Source: Chara braunii
Lineage: Eukaryota; Streptophyta; Charophyceae; Charales; Characeae
Length of the DNA: 54,107 nucleotides
Direction of reading: 5' to 3'
Assembly (NCBI GenBank): GCA_003427395.1
Contig: BFEA01000167.1
Span: 1,300,859 to 1,354,965, forward strand
A program made the translations under genes and the position numbers. Positions within the stretch are counted from its first letter, which is position 1, and the number at the start of each line of letters is the position of its first letter. The notes beneath the pieces were generated by a model, which did not search any database, was not told the DNA's origin, and saw nothing but the letters and a program-made list of their open reading frames with translations. Positions 35,500 to 45,491 of this stretch are shown here, piece by piece.

Positions 35500-36210
35500 T
35501 CAACTCCTGCATTTTCTGGGCTAAGTTTTTTTACTTACGTCAAATCTGCATTTTCTGGGATCTTTTGTTATACTTGGTCTTGTATAAATCTTGGTAAGCC
35601 ACTTTCTCTAAGGGAAGCGCCGCCGAAATTTCTACAAAACTAAGGAGTTAGTCAAATTTTGTCTTTTTCACGTCCGGTTTTTCTAACTTTTTTTGGCTTA
35701 GTAAAAATCTGGAAAACCTTCTTTTCTAAAGGGAGTGCTGGCCAAATTTTTGCTAATTCAGGGAGTTGGACTAAATTGGACTTTGAGAAGTCAAAGTTAT
35801 TTTTTCCTGAACTCATCTTTGTATAAATCTTGGAATAACACTTTCTCTATGGGAAGCGCTGCCGAAATTTCTACAAAACTAAGGAGTTAGTTAAATTTTG
35901 TCTTAGTTGAACTCATGTCTTGTTTCTGAGTTCATTTCCGACTCAGTATAAATCTGGAAAGTATACCTTTCTAAGGAAAGTGCTGCCCAAATTTTTACTC
36001 ATTCAGGGAGTTAGACAAAATTGGACTTTCCAAAATTAGAGATTGTTTTTGTTTTCATATTTGAGTTAGTATAAATTATGCGAAGGCATTTTTCCTACAG
36101 GAAGCGTTGCCGAAATTTTCTTAGTTTAGAGGAGTTAGATTATATTTGGACATGTGACAATTCTGGCAATCCACTCTGTATGGAGGAGATTCTGCCAAAA
36201 GTCTACCTCT
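35500..36210. repeat. About 120-bp tandem array with alternating unit types
   Basis: Boxes reading AAGCGCYGCCGAAATTTCTA alternate with boxes reading AGTGCTGSCCAAATTTTT. Starts at 35615, 35734, 35854, 35978 and 36102 give intervals of 119-124 bp. The first type is followed by CAAAACTAAGGAGTTAG, the second by CATTCAGGGAGTTRG. The pattern is A-B-A-B-A, a roughly 240-bp higher-order repeat, in the 3' part of the GYP-2 LTR. Confidence 0.85.
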
Positions 36211-36820
36211 TCATTAGGTACTGACTTAGGGATAGACTCAAGATTAGTTAAGTAGAGTGATTCTTGATGAAATCGTGATTTGAAGATTACTCTCAATTTG
36301 AACTTATAGATTTAGTTTGGGATTGGTATGTCTTGTGTTACAGGTCCTCTTGAACGTTTGATTCAAAATCAGAACTAGATTCAGCTTGATCCTACAAGGA
36401 TCACCTTCTGTTATCACTGATAACAGGTCGGTTGTCGATTCGTCGGTTTACGACTCAACTTCAATTTATCCTCAATGCTCAACCTAAAAGGTTTTAACCC
36501 TGGTGAACTTTTATTGTTTTATTAAGGTTTTCATCCAGACTTTTATTGAATGACCATTTAACAAAGGTACTGAGTATTTAATTATGGTTGGTTGGACAGG
36601 GGTCGGGGCTTGCATGGCCAAAGCGAGGGGAATGAGTATAGAGGTTGGTTGAAGTTAACACCGTGTAGTGCGTTGACTCTTGGTTGATTCTTTGATGTGA
36701 TTGCAGATATGTTATGTGGTTCGGATTTTGGATTTGACTGTCTGCGATCACACACATATATAAGGTTGTGAGGAGTCTCACTGTGATTGTGAGAAGTGAT
36801 CATCACATACTTATTCCCCC

Positions 36821-36834
36821 TTATATATATATAC
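36821..36834 (+). promoter_or_regulatory. TATA-like tract in the GYP-2 LTR
   Basis: TTATATATATATAC follows a short pyrimidine run and lies about 1 kb before the LTR end. It is the best TATA-box candidate in this LTR and would start transcription ahead of the hairpins and the primer site. Alternating TA also occurs by chance in AT-rich DNA, and a shorter one is at 36758-36764. Confidence 0.35.
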
Positions 36835-37127
36835 TTGTTGGGTGCTCTCGTGGCCTGAGAAGGCCCACACTTAAGAAATAAATTGGGGGTTGGGACTGAG
36901 AAAGGGGAGAAATCCTTCTATATGTTGTATGCTTCTTAAAGATTTCTTAGTCGGACGTTGGTCCTGGGCCCGGATTCGAGGTCCTCGTCCAGGACATCCC
37001 AGGTCCTAGACTCTGCATGGAAGGGATCTCCCCCCACACATAGCCTATTTGCCCTGCCTGCGGAGACACTCAGCCTAAAGGTCGGAGGTGCCCCGGCGAC
37101 CGCACGGCTATTCCTTCAGCTATGAAA

Positions 37128-37720
37128 TATCGTGAAGGGGCAAACCTTCACGATACTTCGAGTCTGACACTTGAGTGTCATAAGCGGTACTCGGATCCAC
37201 GGGGGACCTCTTGATTATGGGCACTACATAGTACGCCATCATTACAACTGCTTGCGTATTCATGCATTGCTAGTCAATACGAGTTAACCCTACATCCGTG
37301 CGGTTTTATACAAAGTCTCGCACGTGACGCCCATCTGACTTCCGCGTCGAAAAATTATGGGATGGCTACTAAGGGGCTAGGAGCGTTGTCGCGTTGGTTG
37401 TTCTGTGTCGTTCGGTATTTGTATATGCACGTGCGTGGGTGGGTGTGTTTGATTTTTTATGTTCTTTGTAGTTGTGTGCACGTGGCGTGTGGGATGCGTC
37501 CTAGTCGACCGGCGACGAGTCGCGCTTAGGACCTCAGCCCCCCAAGATGCCGGTTCGCATGTGGGTCCGACAGAGGCGTATTACCGCGTGTACCCCCTAT
37601 GCTACAGCGTACGAGAAACACCCTCGGCTGGTCCACCTATGCGATTGCACCTGATTAGCTTTCGTATTGTGGACTGGTAGCTCGGTGGGGATACGCCCAC
37701 CGAAGGGAGGTGACAACTCC
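37128..37720 (+). other. Run of perfect short hairpins near the GYP-2 LTR end
   Basis: TATCGTGAAGG (37128-37138) pairs with CCTTCACGATA (37145-37155). TGACAC pairs with GTGTCA at 37165-37180. TCGGTGGG (37682-37689) pairs with CCCACCGA (37696-37703). GGGAG with CTCCC follows at about 37705-37721. All lie downstream of the TATA-like tract, in what would be transcribed leader RNA. A structural or packaging role is inference. Confidence 0.55.
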
Positions 37721-37844
37721 CATAAGGTGGAGGTAAGTCGTGCCTCGTGTAGGCCCTATCCTGTCGTAGGGGCTCGCGAGAGGTATGGCTGGCGCACTCG
37801 GCCCATGCTGCCTTGTGCGGTGCCGGACCGATGGGCTCGACAAG

Positions 37845-37861
37845 TGGCGCCGTTGCAGGGG
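37845..37861 (+). other. Primer binding site of GYP-2, tRNA-Asp type
   Basis: TGGCGCCGTTGCAGGGG starts two bases after the LTR end. It is complementary to the 3' end of plant tRNA-Asp (ending CCCCGGCAACGGCGCCA) except for one base. tRNA-Asp priming is common in several plant gypsy lineages. This fixes the end of the 5' LTR at 37842. Confidence 0.82.
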
Positions 37862-38253
37862 ATAACGGAAGCCTACCATTGTCCCTGGTGGAACGACATC
37901 CGGGTATAAGATTGAGAGAAGATAGGCATATAAGGAAAGATGGAGTACGTAACGTCTTGCTAGGCTAATAGTAATAAAGGGGCTTTACTAATATAATAAG
38001 TTTCTCTCTGATTTTATTGATTATATAGGTTGGAAAATTATAAGGGATACCCTATAAGGAAAAATGGGATTTATTAAGTTAAAGTTATATGGGAATGAGA
38101 ATGGGGTAGGACCTGTTAGGTTTGGACCATGGGTTAGCTATAGCGTTGGACTGATGTGGAATGTGATAAGATCAGACTGCTGAATGAGGTGGTGTGTTCT
38201 TCTTAAAAACAGGGAAAGTCAAGTAAGGACAGCCCGCAGAGATGTCGGGGGCC

Positions 38254-39544
38254 ATAGCAGACGGTCCGGAAAGGTCCTGACCCTCGATGATCTCATTGAA
38301 GCCTTTGACAGGCGAGCGAGAAAGGGCGCCGAGTAATGTTCCTAAGGTTGATACATTCCACTTCAATGGAGAGCGGGTCTCTGATTGGTTCGATCTGCGC
38401 AGGCGATGGTGGGGTTGTCAGACGAGGTAAAATTCCAGCGAATTCTGAAGTACGTGCTTCATAGTCATCATCAGGAGGTGGAGAAAGTGGTAAACGCCGC
38501 TAATGGCAGTTGGACCAGGTTCAAAGATGGGATGCAAAGGAAGTACAGGCTGGGCGACGGCCTGTTAACCACTACAGACCTTGAGGCAATGAATAGGGAC
38601 GATTTCACCACCGTGGGAGCCTTCGTGCAAAAATTTAAAAAGAAGGCGAGGAAGGTCCCTGGGATTTCTGAGGAGGCGCAGTGTGCTATTTTCCTAGGAT
38701 TGCTCACGGCCTCGGAAGCATCATAACTGACAAGTCATGGAGGGGGGAGTGCAAAGCTCACTTGGGCCACTCTTGACAAAGGGTCGAGGAACGAAGTCTG
38801 AATCAGGTGGAGCAGCATCAGATGCGCCTGCAAAGGCGAAAAAGGAAAGAACGGGATGCGACCGCTTTAGGGACCCCGGGGGTAAAGAGGATTGTCACCG
38901 ACGTGCTAGCGGAGTTGAGATATGGAAAAGACGTGGTGATTCAAAAGAAAGTAGTGACAGCAGTCCAAGGCAAATAGAAAGTTCCAGTGATAGAGGAAGA
39001 CGTCCAAGAGGAGTGGGAAGAAGAAGAGTCGGTGCCTCAACATCTCTCGAAGGCGTTACGCAAGCAGCGCAATTTAACCCAGGGGGGGCAAGGCTCAGGA
39101 AAGGGGCAGGCACCCCAAGCAGTGGTAGTCGCATCATCAAGTGCGTCAACTCCGTTAAGTAGTGCGGGGCCCTCACAAGCAACGGTACCACCGTTTGGGC
39201 AGTGGCCATGACCTATGTTTAATACCTTTGTGTCATGGGGAAGCCCGACTCCATCTGGGCAGATGATACCTTATGATGGACCCCAGCCAGTATGCCGCCG
39301 CCAAGTTATCCCGCCGCTCAGGCCCAACCCATGGCACCACCTCCGTCACCCGCACCAAGTTCACGAGGTAGTGTGGCTGGTGGAGGTAATCAAGGCCAAG
39401 GTAATCAGGGGAATGGAGGGAGAGGCGGCGGAAGAGGACGTGGCAGAAATGGAGGTGACCGAGGAGGTCAATGGGACAGCCAAGGCTACCATGGCCAGGG
39501 AAATCAAGGAAGTCAAGGGAGTCAGGGGAGCGGGAGGGTCCCGC
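38254..39544 (+). pseudogene. GYP-2 gag, heavily frameshifted and truncated
   Basis: Coding pieces in changing frames read VLTLDDLIEAFDRRARKG (about 38275), VPKVDTFHFNGERVSDWFDL (about 38335), then a clean capsid-like segment at 38400-38726 (VKFQRILKYVLHSHHQEVEKVV; FTTVGAFVQKFKKKARKVPG). A Lys/Glu-rich part, an acidic DVQEEWEEEE stretch, a Pro/Ala-rich stretch and a Gly/Arg-rich GGRGGGRGRGRNGG segment (39400-39460) follow. The Gly/Arg segment resembles the basic nucleocapsid region. At 39544 coding stops against LTR sequence, so any zinc knuckle, protease and pol are deleted. The region 37862-38250 is leader with nothing recognised. Confidence 0.68.
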
Positions 39545-39580
39545 GCTGCCTTGTGCGGTGCCGGACCGATGCGCTCGACA
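39545..39580 (+). repeat. 36-bp remnant of the GYP-2 3' LTR
   Basis: This matches 37807-37842 at 35 of 36 positions and ends CTCGACA directly before ACGT. The junction to gag on its left lacks any LTR start, so a deletion removed everything between mid-gag and the last 36 bp of the 3' LTR. Only GCTGCC-type microhomology is visible at the join. Confidence 0.8.
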
Positions 39581-40200
39581 ACGTGATCATAAACTTTCTC
39601 AAAATCGATGAAGATCATAGCCACGTTTTGTTGATCCTGCCTGGTTAGCTTGAGGAGTTCATTGACCAATAAAATGTTATCTTGGATCCTGCGACCTTTG
39701 ACAAAACCTGTTTATGTCGGGTGGATAATCTGGTTCAGAACCGGAATTGGCCGGTTAGCCAAGGCTTTTGCCAACATCTTATAAACGATGGTTAGTAGAG
39801 TTATAGGGCGGTAGTTTCTAATATCCATCATATCGCTTATTTCATGCCGCAAAGTGAGGATACCTTACCCCACGAGCTCCCCCATACTTCCCGTCTCCCA
39901 GACTAGACGATAAAACTACATGAGGGGTCAGAAAGTCTCCCAGAACTCTTTGGGGAGGCCGTTTGCACCCTGGGTTTTTTCCTCATCCATCTACATCATT
40001 GCTGACCAGATTTTTTTTTTTGATAGGGGCCGGTCCAAATCCATTTTTTGTTGTCCCGTCAAGGATTTCGTCATCATGTTTAAAAATTCTGCGATTTCCA
40101 TCTCCCTGACGTCTTTCTCTTGTTGGCAACACCTTGAGGTAAATAAGTCCATGTAAAAGGATATTGCTATCTGCGTGCATTGAGGAGCAGAAGTAGTCAC
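39581..40200 (-). pseudogene. LINE-A reverse transcriptase, N-terminal half
   Basis: The segment 40200-39991 reads DLFTSRCCQQEKDVREMEIAEF... then LTGQQKMDLDRPLSKKKIWSAM, matching the LINE-B segment before its RT in position and motif (LLERPMEKEKIWAAL). Going left come diverged equivalents of the RT N-terminal blocks and, at 39669-39582, LTRQDQQNVAMIFIDFEKVY then DHV, the first catalytic-Asp block. Several frame changes occur. Coding continues across the GYP-2 insertion at 24762. Confidence 0.78.
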
Positions 40201-40568
40201 GTCTTTGTGTCCCGACTGCGGGTTATATAACGCTTTTATCTTCTGTATGCCCGGGCCATACAGAAGAATTTTTTATCCATAGAACCTTTCTATTGATGAC
40301 GTGCCATTCACCCTCTGATACGTATACCCTCCCAGCATTATGAGGCAAAGGTTTGGAGACGTTGTTGTAGGGCTTTTATCTTCAAGTTTGAGTGTTCTTC
40401 CAGTTATGTGTGTTGGTTGTTGTATGTGTTGTTGTCTGAGTTGTTTGACCCATCCTGTTGCATAAGTCGTTGCAGTTGCTTTGAATATTCTTGATATTTT
40501 TTCTCCAAGTAAAGGAGACCGTTATTGAATAAGTCAATCTGTTGTGGAATATGTTGTTTCTGTGTGTG

Positions 40569-41450
40569 TCAAAACGCCCAGGAGTTTGTGATGTACCTTT
40601 GAAACGATTCGCGACGCAAGGTGGATATGTTAAGTTTATAGAAACCGGGGTCGTGGTCAGGCTTCTTTCGAAATGATAAGACCATTGTGCACATCTTCTG
40701 GTCGAGACCCGGATAATGACTGACCGGTAGTATTGCTGCCAACAGCAATGCTCCGGCCAGGTCCTCCGAGATAGAAATTAAGTCAATCCTGGATCTCAAC
40801 TGATCGTCGGTCCCAGTCTTACGTAGGCAAGAATAAAATCTCGTGTCGGAGTTCAGTTTTCGGAAGGAGTCGAAGATATTTAATGAAAGACTTAAATCTT
40901 TTACCATCCGCTTATCTTCTTCTATATATATCTGGGCGGGGGAGGGGGTCTTCCATCTATCCATTCACCGGTCCGGGGCTGCGTTGCAGTCCCCCGCTAT
41001 AATGATAGGGACTCCATCCGGAATCTGTGTTCTGATTTAATCAAAAAATGTTTTTATCTCATTTACAGTGTTAGGGGCATAAATGCACAAAATACGTATG
41101 ATCTCCAGCTCCAAAGTGACCAGAATTAACACCCATCTGCCCCCTTCATGGTCCAACACCCAATGCATAGGGTCTGCCCGGGAATAGGGGGGGATCCAAA
41201 TCGCCACCCCCGCACTCCCAGGTCTCGGGGCATGAGCTCTGAAGACTTTGTATGGCCAGATCATTTTATGAATGCGGTTGTGTTCCGGAGAGTCCATCAG
41301 ATGAGTTTCCGGAATGCACACTACATCCGGCCAGTCCCTTCCCACTACCTGTCTCATCGAATCCCATATTGCGCTTTTCTTGTCAGTTTTGCAAGAGGCC
41401 AGTCCGTTTACATTCAAGGACCGCAGGTCAAGGTCCGCCGCCCCAACAGA
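40569..41450 (-). pseudogene. LINE-A AP-type endonuclease
   Basis: The frame 41417-41037 has MNVNGLA, VVCIPETHL (catalytic Glu) and GVAIWIPP. A GDCN motif (usually GDFN) lies near 40995, and 40964-40569 has RWKTP, SRIDLIS, and GLDQKMC where LINE-B has ADHKMC. The Gln replaces the catalytic His, which would abolish cleavage. The enzyme normally nicks target DNA for target-primed reverse transcription. A stop at the junction near 41037 (FFD-stop) splits the domain. Confidence 0.8.
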
Positions 41451-41455
41451 GAGAT

Positions 41456-44446
41456 GTGGGAAATTTTCATCATAGGTTTAACTTACACACAAGTTGGAAC
41501 CAGCGTATGAAGAGGGTGAAATGGTTCGGCCAATCGTTTAGACGGGCCGGATGCACGTTTCCAACCGTTTGCCAACATAGTGCCATTATGTTTTCAACAT
41601 GTGATCAACATATTTTCAACATGTTTCCAACACGTCTTGCACTAAAATTTTTGTTTCAAGTCCCTGGCAACGGAGTTTACAAGTGCGTGGATATGTCGTT
41701 GCAAACGACGCCCGTTGGTGGCGTGTTGTGCCCGCAGTAGTGAACCTTGATGTTTTCTGCGGCATTCGTTCTTGGATCGCGAAAATGTTGTGTGATAGAC
41801 ACAAGTGACATCCGGTGACAAGTTGTTTTCGATGTTGTACACCTCTGGTGCGAAATTAAAAAAATGTTTCGAGATTGAAAAAAAAAAATTGTCGAGACTT
41901 CGTTCCGATGAGAAAAAAAAAAACAAATAAAAAGATAAGAGGAGTACATATATATATGCAGAAATAGGGTTCGACATGTATTGGACGCTATGATGACGGG
42001 TTATGTAAGTCTGGGGATCCTATGAAACACCGCGGACACGTCCGATGGGTCGAGCTCAGATGGCGGCCGACGTCGTCCGCGCCGCGGACGCGAATTTACT
42101 ATATTTTTTCTGAATTAAATAATGGGTAAAAAAAAAAAACTTTAAAAAGGGGGTTGTACCGTTGTAGGGATTTTTAATCCCTACAACCCCATATATGTTT
42201 TTTTTAGAAACAGATAAGTTTTTAGAATTATTAAAAATAAAAAACAGAAAAGGCGGAGAAAAAAAATTGAAAAATAAATTTTAAAAAGAGTTTTTTTTGG
42301 GGGGGGGGATTTTTGGTTGGCAGTTCTTTGTATTCTTCGTTTTTTTTTTTTGTCCTGAGGAAACAATCAAGGAATGGAAAAAAAATATATGTTTTTTTTT
42401 TTCCGGGGCCTTTTAATATGTGTGTGAATGTGTGTGTGTGTGTGTGTGTAGGGGGTGTGTGTATAAAACACGACCATCCCATCCAAAATGGGATACTAGA
42501 CATTGTCGTTACATCAAATGTTAGGCAAGGGGGGAAGCGGGGTAGTTAGGTACATGATACATCAAAGCACAAGTTAGATAGGGAGCAGGTTAGCAAAGTT
42601 AGAGTTAGTAAGTTAGCAGTGGTTAGGAATGGGTATGAGGACCCAGCCATAGGGGGGGTGCACACCCCAAAGCGCGCTTTTCTCCGCTTAGCACCCATAG
42701 CAGCTCATCAGACGGATTAGTCGTTAGCAAGGCTCCAATTAGCACAAAGGGTGGTAGGGAGTTGTAGTCAGGGGGTCGTGGGAATACGCAACATGGGCGA
42801 TTAGGGGTAAGGGTACAGAGGATCTGCACCTGCAGTGTCATGTCTGGAGAAGCGGCATAGTCGGTCGTTGCCGTAGTTGCCATAGCTGTCGAGCTTCGGC
42901 GTAGTTATGGATCAGGAGCTCCATTGGTCGAAGCACAGATTGGCCGGCCCAAGAAGGTGCCTTGCCCGCCGCAGACAGACGGTTAGCTCGCCTGGTTGCG
43001 TAGTATGAGGGGGATGAGGAGAGGCAGGTGGGAGAAGATGGTGGGATGAGGAAGTTCTTCGCATGCGTAGCAAGTATGAGTCGGAATGCTCCGTAGACCG
43101 GTGTAGTCATAGGCAAGCTGCTATAGATAGTAATGCAGGCAGGCTTCTTTATATCTTGTTATGTGAGGTTTGTAATGGGTATGGTGGCGTTCGTGTGTAT
43201 AAGATAGCTTAATCGTTATTGTTTTTTTTTAATTATTTTAATTAAAAAATTAGGTAGCCGAAAGGTGATATTCATTCTGGTTTGGTAAAACAGGGTGTAT
43301 TTGGTAGGTTTTAGGGGTCTGTGCAGGTGTACAGGTTAGGATTGTGTGTGATCGGTTGTAGTACAATTTACGGGGTCTAGCCGTAGGTGGGGTGATTACA
43401 GTTTTGAACTTTAGTGGCATATTTGCTTTGCTTTGTAGTTCCCGCATAATGTTATTGTCTTCTTCTTTCGAGCCGATAAACTTCATAGCTCGGCGGTGGT
43501 CAGTATTTTGGATGGGTTGCAGTCTAATTAGCTGTTTAAAGAAAGTGACATATTTTTTTTGTCGTTTTTTTTAATCCTGGTTTTCAGATGCCGATCTTCA
43601 TGGGGATGCTTCACGAGTTTTTGTTCTTTTGTGTGTTTTTCTTTGCGGGGTGTTGCTTTGCCATTTCATTTTTTGTTGTCGTATCTGTTTCTTTTTCTTC
43701 ATTTTCGTGTCTATGCATGTGTTCGGGTTTTTATTATTATTCACGTCCCTTAGTTTTTCTTGGAAGAAATGTTTGCCTTATGTAGCGCCCTCGACTGGGT
43801 GGTATTGTTATCAGGGGTTTGTACTTGCGGGTGGTCGTATCGATGTATGAGTGGGGGTGTATGTGTATTAGGTTTTTATGTGTAGGTCAATGTTCAGTGG
43901 TTTGTTGTGTATGTTTTTTTAAGGGGTGTTTTAATAAATTTGACGATGGGTGGTACTGGAGTGTTGTACTATTCTTCGGTTCTAATTGGTTTTCTCAGTG
44001 TAAATCGCGTCGTGTTTTTCGTTTAGTATGCTGTTTTATCTGTAAGTGTACTTAGTGGTGTGTTATGCGTTATTCTTGGGGGCTTTTGAGGTGTTTTTTG
44101 TGGGGTACAGCGCGTAGCACAGTTGCTTCATTACTAGTCAGTCGACATTTGTAATTAATTTGTTTTTGTGCAGTATATTTAAGTGATTGGTTTATAAGTA
44201 TATAGTTCTCGTAACCTTTTTGCATTGCGAGAATTGAATATTCATATTCGTGATACGTTGTTGCCTTGCTTAATCTATACTAGGCGGTTTTGCAAAAGAA
44301 TATGTATTTTAATCCAATACTTATTTTTGCTTTTAGTTACCATATTCATAACTTTAGTTTATTGTTTTTATTTATTTATATATTCTTTTTTTTTTTTTTT
44401 CCGGATTTTCTTTTTAATTTTTTTAATTTTTAATTTTTATTATTTA
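41456..44446. other. Spacer with low-complexity, T/G-rich DNA; no gene seen
   Basis: Contents: AACATG/AACATA-rich stretch (41575-41640), A- and T-homopolymers (41876-41935, 42130, 42340-42405), an inverted repeat (42150-42190), a TG microsatellite (42421-42449), GTTAG-like spaced repeats (42560-42625) and a long T/G-rich stretch (43540-44446). Open frames here are Phe/Cys/Val-rich by composition and I support none. Confidence 0.6.
42150..42190. repeat. Nested inverted repeats
   Basis: GTTGTAGGGATT (42161-42172) and AATCCCTACAAC (42176-42187) form a perfect 12-bp stem with a 3-base loop. An overlapping alternative pairs GGGGTTGTA (42150-42158) with TACAACCCC (42182-42190). The two stems exclude each other. 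It could be a transposon end or a cruciform; no function can be assigned. Confidence 0.7.
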
Positions 44447-45476
44447 TGGGAGGATCAGGGTCCTCGGTAGGCCTATGGGGCCCTGTTTGCAGCCTTACCC
44501 GCCCTAAGTGAAGGCGGAGGTGCCCGCCGTAAGTGAAGGCGGGCCTGACTTTTTGCACGAGGCCCTCGACTGTCAATTTCATATTTGGGGTCCAGGCAGT
44601 TGCGACGCGCCAGTTGGTTGAAAGCAACACAGGCAGAGCAACAAAGACATTTCCATGGCCTACCGGGCCTTTCCAAAGAATGCAGGCCCTGGGCGTGATT
44701 CGCAGCCTCATACAAAGACAGTTGGGCACCCAACCGAACGAGGCCCAGCAGCCCAGTAGCTTCTGCATCCAGGCAGCCTCCAAGGGCCTTCCGGAAGCTT
44801 CTGGGCCCAGGCCAGGGCAAGCAAGTTGCATGAGGAGGCCAACTCTTCCATAAAGGAAAGAGCTCGGCCCTGACTGCCTCATTCAGGCACTCGCATGCTG
44901 GCAGCAGCGCTGCTGGAGCTCATGCTCGTAGGCTGCTGCCAGCGCTGAGAGGCGCGGTGCAGCACGTGCGGTCGCGCAGAGGAGGAGGGCGCTGCTGAAG
45001 GCAGCGCCATAACCCAGCCACCATAGCTGGTGGGCTTGGACTACAGTGAGGCGCAGGGGTGGTCTTCGAGTGAAGGAGAGGACAGGTGTGGGTGAAGTCA
45101 AGGGATAGGTGAAGGATGATGATGATGATGATGATGTGAGGGCACGTACCTTGTATTGACGATGGTCTGCATGGGCGACATCTTCAAGTACTTCGGGCTG
45201 CCGCTGATGTCAACAATTGCATTGTCTTTCTGTAGTCTGTAGTAGTTGTGTAGGAGTAGGCTGGGCGCTGAGCGCCAAGTGTGAGTGTGAAGGAACTGGA
45301 CTCTTGTGTTGAGAGGAGAGAGTATGCTCTCCATGGACATTGGTTTTCAGTGCTACGAACCTCCATTGGTGTATTATTGGTGCAATGCTCCTCTCTAGAC
45401 ATGGTGTGACTATTTGGCTTTCAATGTGATGTTGTGATCTGGGATTGTCATCTCGCTGTTGCTTATTTTCCTTGCA
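44447..45476 (+). repeat. GYP-3 5' LTR
   Basis: It starts TGGGAGGATCAGGG and ends TTTTCCTTGCA, matching 52276-53306. It contains a short duplicated GTAAGTGAAGGCGGG-type motif (44504-44543), a (GAT)n run near 45115-45137 and GC-rich sequence. A 150-residue antisense open frame here recurs in disrupted form in the other LTR and is not supported as a gene. Confidence 0.92.
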
Positions 45477-45479
45477 ATT

Positions 45480-45491
45480 TGGTATCGGAGC
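45480..45491 (+). other. Primer binding site of GYP-3, tRNA-Met-like
   Basis: TGGTATCGGAGC starts three bases after the LTR end. The common initiator tRNA-Met site is TGGTATCAGAGC, so it differs at one position in the first 12. The next bases (TGGAGC) match the tRNA less well. Confidence 0.75.

Larger units (their letters stand above)
24763..37842 (+). repeat. Putative 5' LTR of GYP-2, 13.1 kb including nested LINE-B
   Basis: The boundaries are TGTCGGTGCG next to ACGT on the left and GGGCTCGACA before the primer binding site on the right. Excluding LINE-B, about 7.5 kb remains. 24763-29600 is GC-rich unique DNA with short repeats: a 69-G run, GTTAG-rich stretches near 26460-26900, a TC run near 27165, and a perfect inverted repeat AGAAGGAAC/GTTCCTTCT at 25434-25458. 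I recognise no gene in it. 35190-37842 holds a 120-bp tandem array, a TATA-like tract and several hairpins. Since the 3' LTR is reduced to 36 bp, the internal extent cannot be confirmed; other insertions inside it are possible. Confidence 0.6.
24763..39580 (+). mobile_element. GYP-2: LTR retrotransposon remnant with an oversize LTR, inserted in LINE-A
   Basis: The left end starts TGTCGG and the right end finishes CTCGACA, a TG...CA pair with 5-bp inverted ends, flanked by ACGT. At 37842 the same CTCGACA end is followed by AG and a primer binding site, so 24763-37842 behaves as the 5' LTR. A decayed gag follows, then an abrupt junction (39544/39545) to a second copy of the LTR's last 36 bp. 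Nearly all of pol and the 3' LTR are missing. LINE-B is nested inside the LTR. The lineage is probably Ty3/gypsy from the gag type and primer site; without pol this is not certain. Confidence 0.78.
39581..41455 (-). mobile_element. LINE-A, 5' portion (endonuclease, RT N-terminal half)
   Basis: This is the upstream half of LINE-A on the minus strand, starting near 41455 at the endonuclease and cut by GYP-2 at 39581. No ORF1 is present to its right, so LINE-A is 5'-truncated just before the endonuclease, as is typical of LINEs. Frames are broken in several places. Confidence 0.83.

Noticed and set aside
36880-37400. Possible tRNA or other small RNA gene
   Set aside because: Several short stems exist, but no cloverleaf with a GGTTCRANNCC-type T-arm could be assembled; they are better treated as LTR hairpins.
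44430-44882. 150-residue minus-strand frame at the GYP-3 5' LTR
   Set aside because: It lies antisense within the LTR, is disrupted in the 3' LTR, and has no domain.
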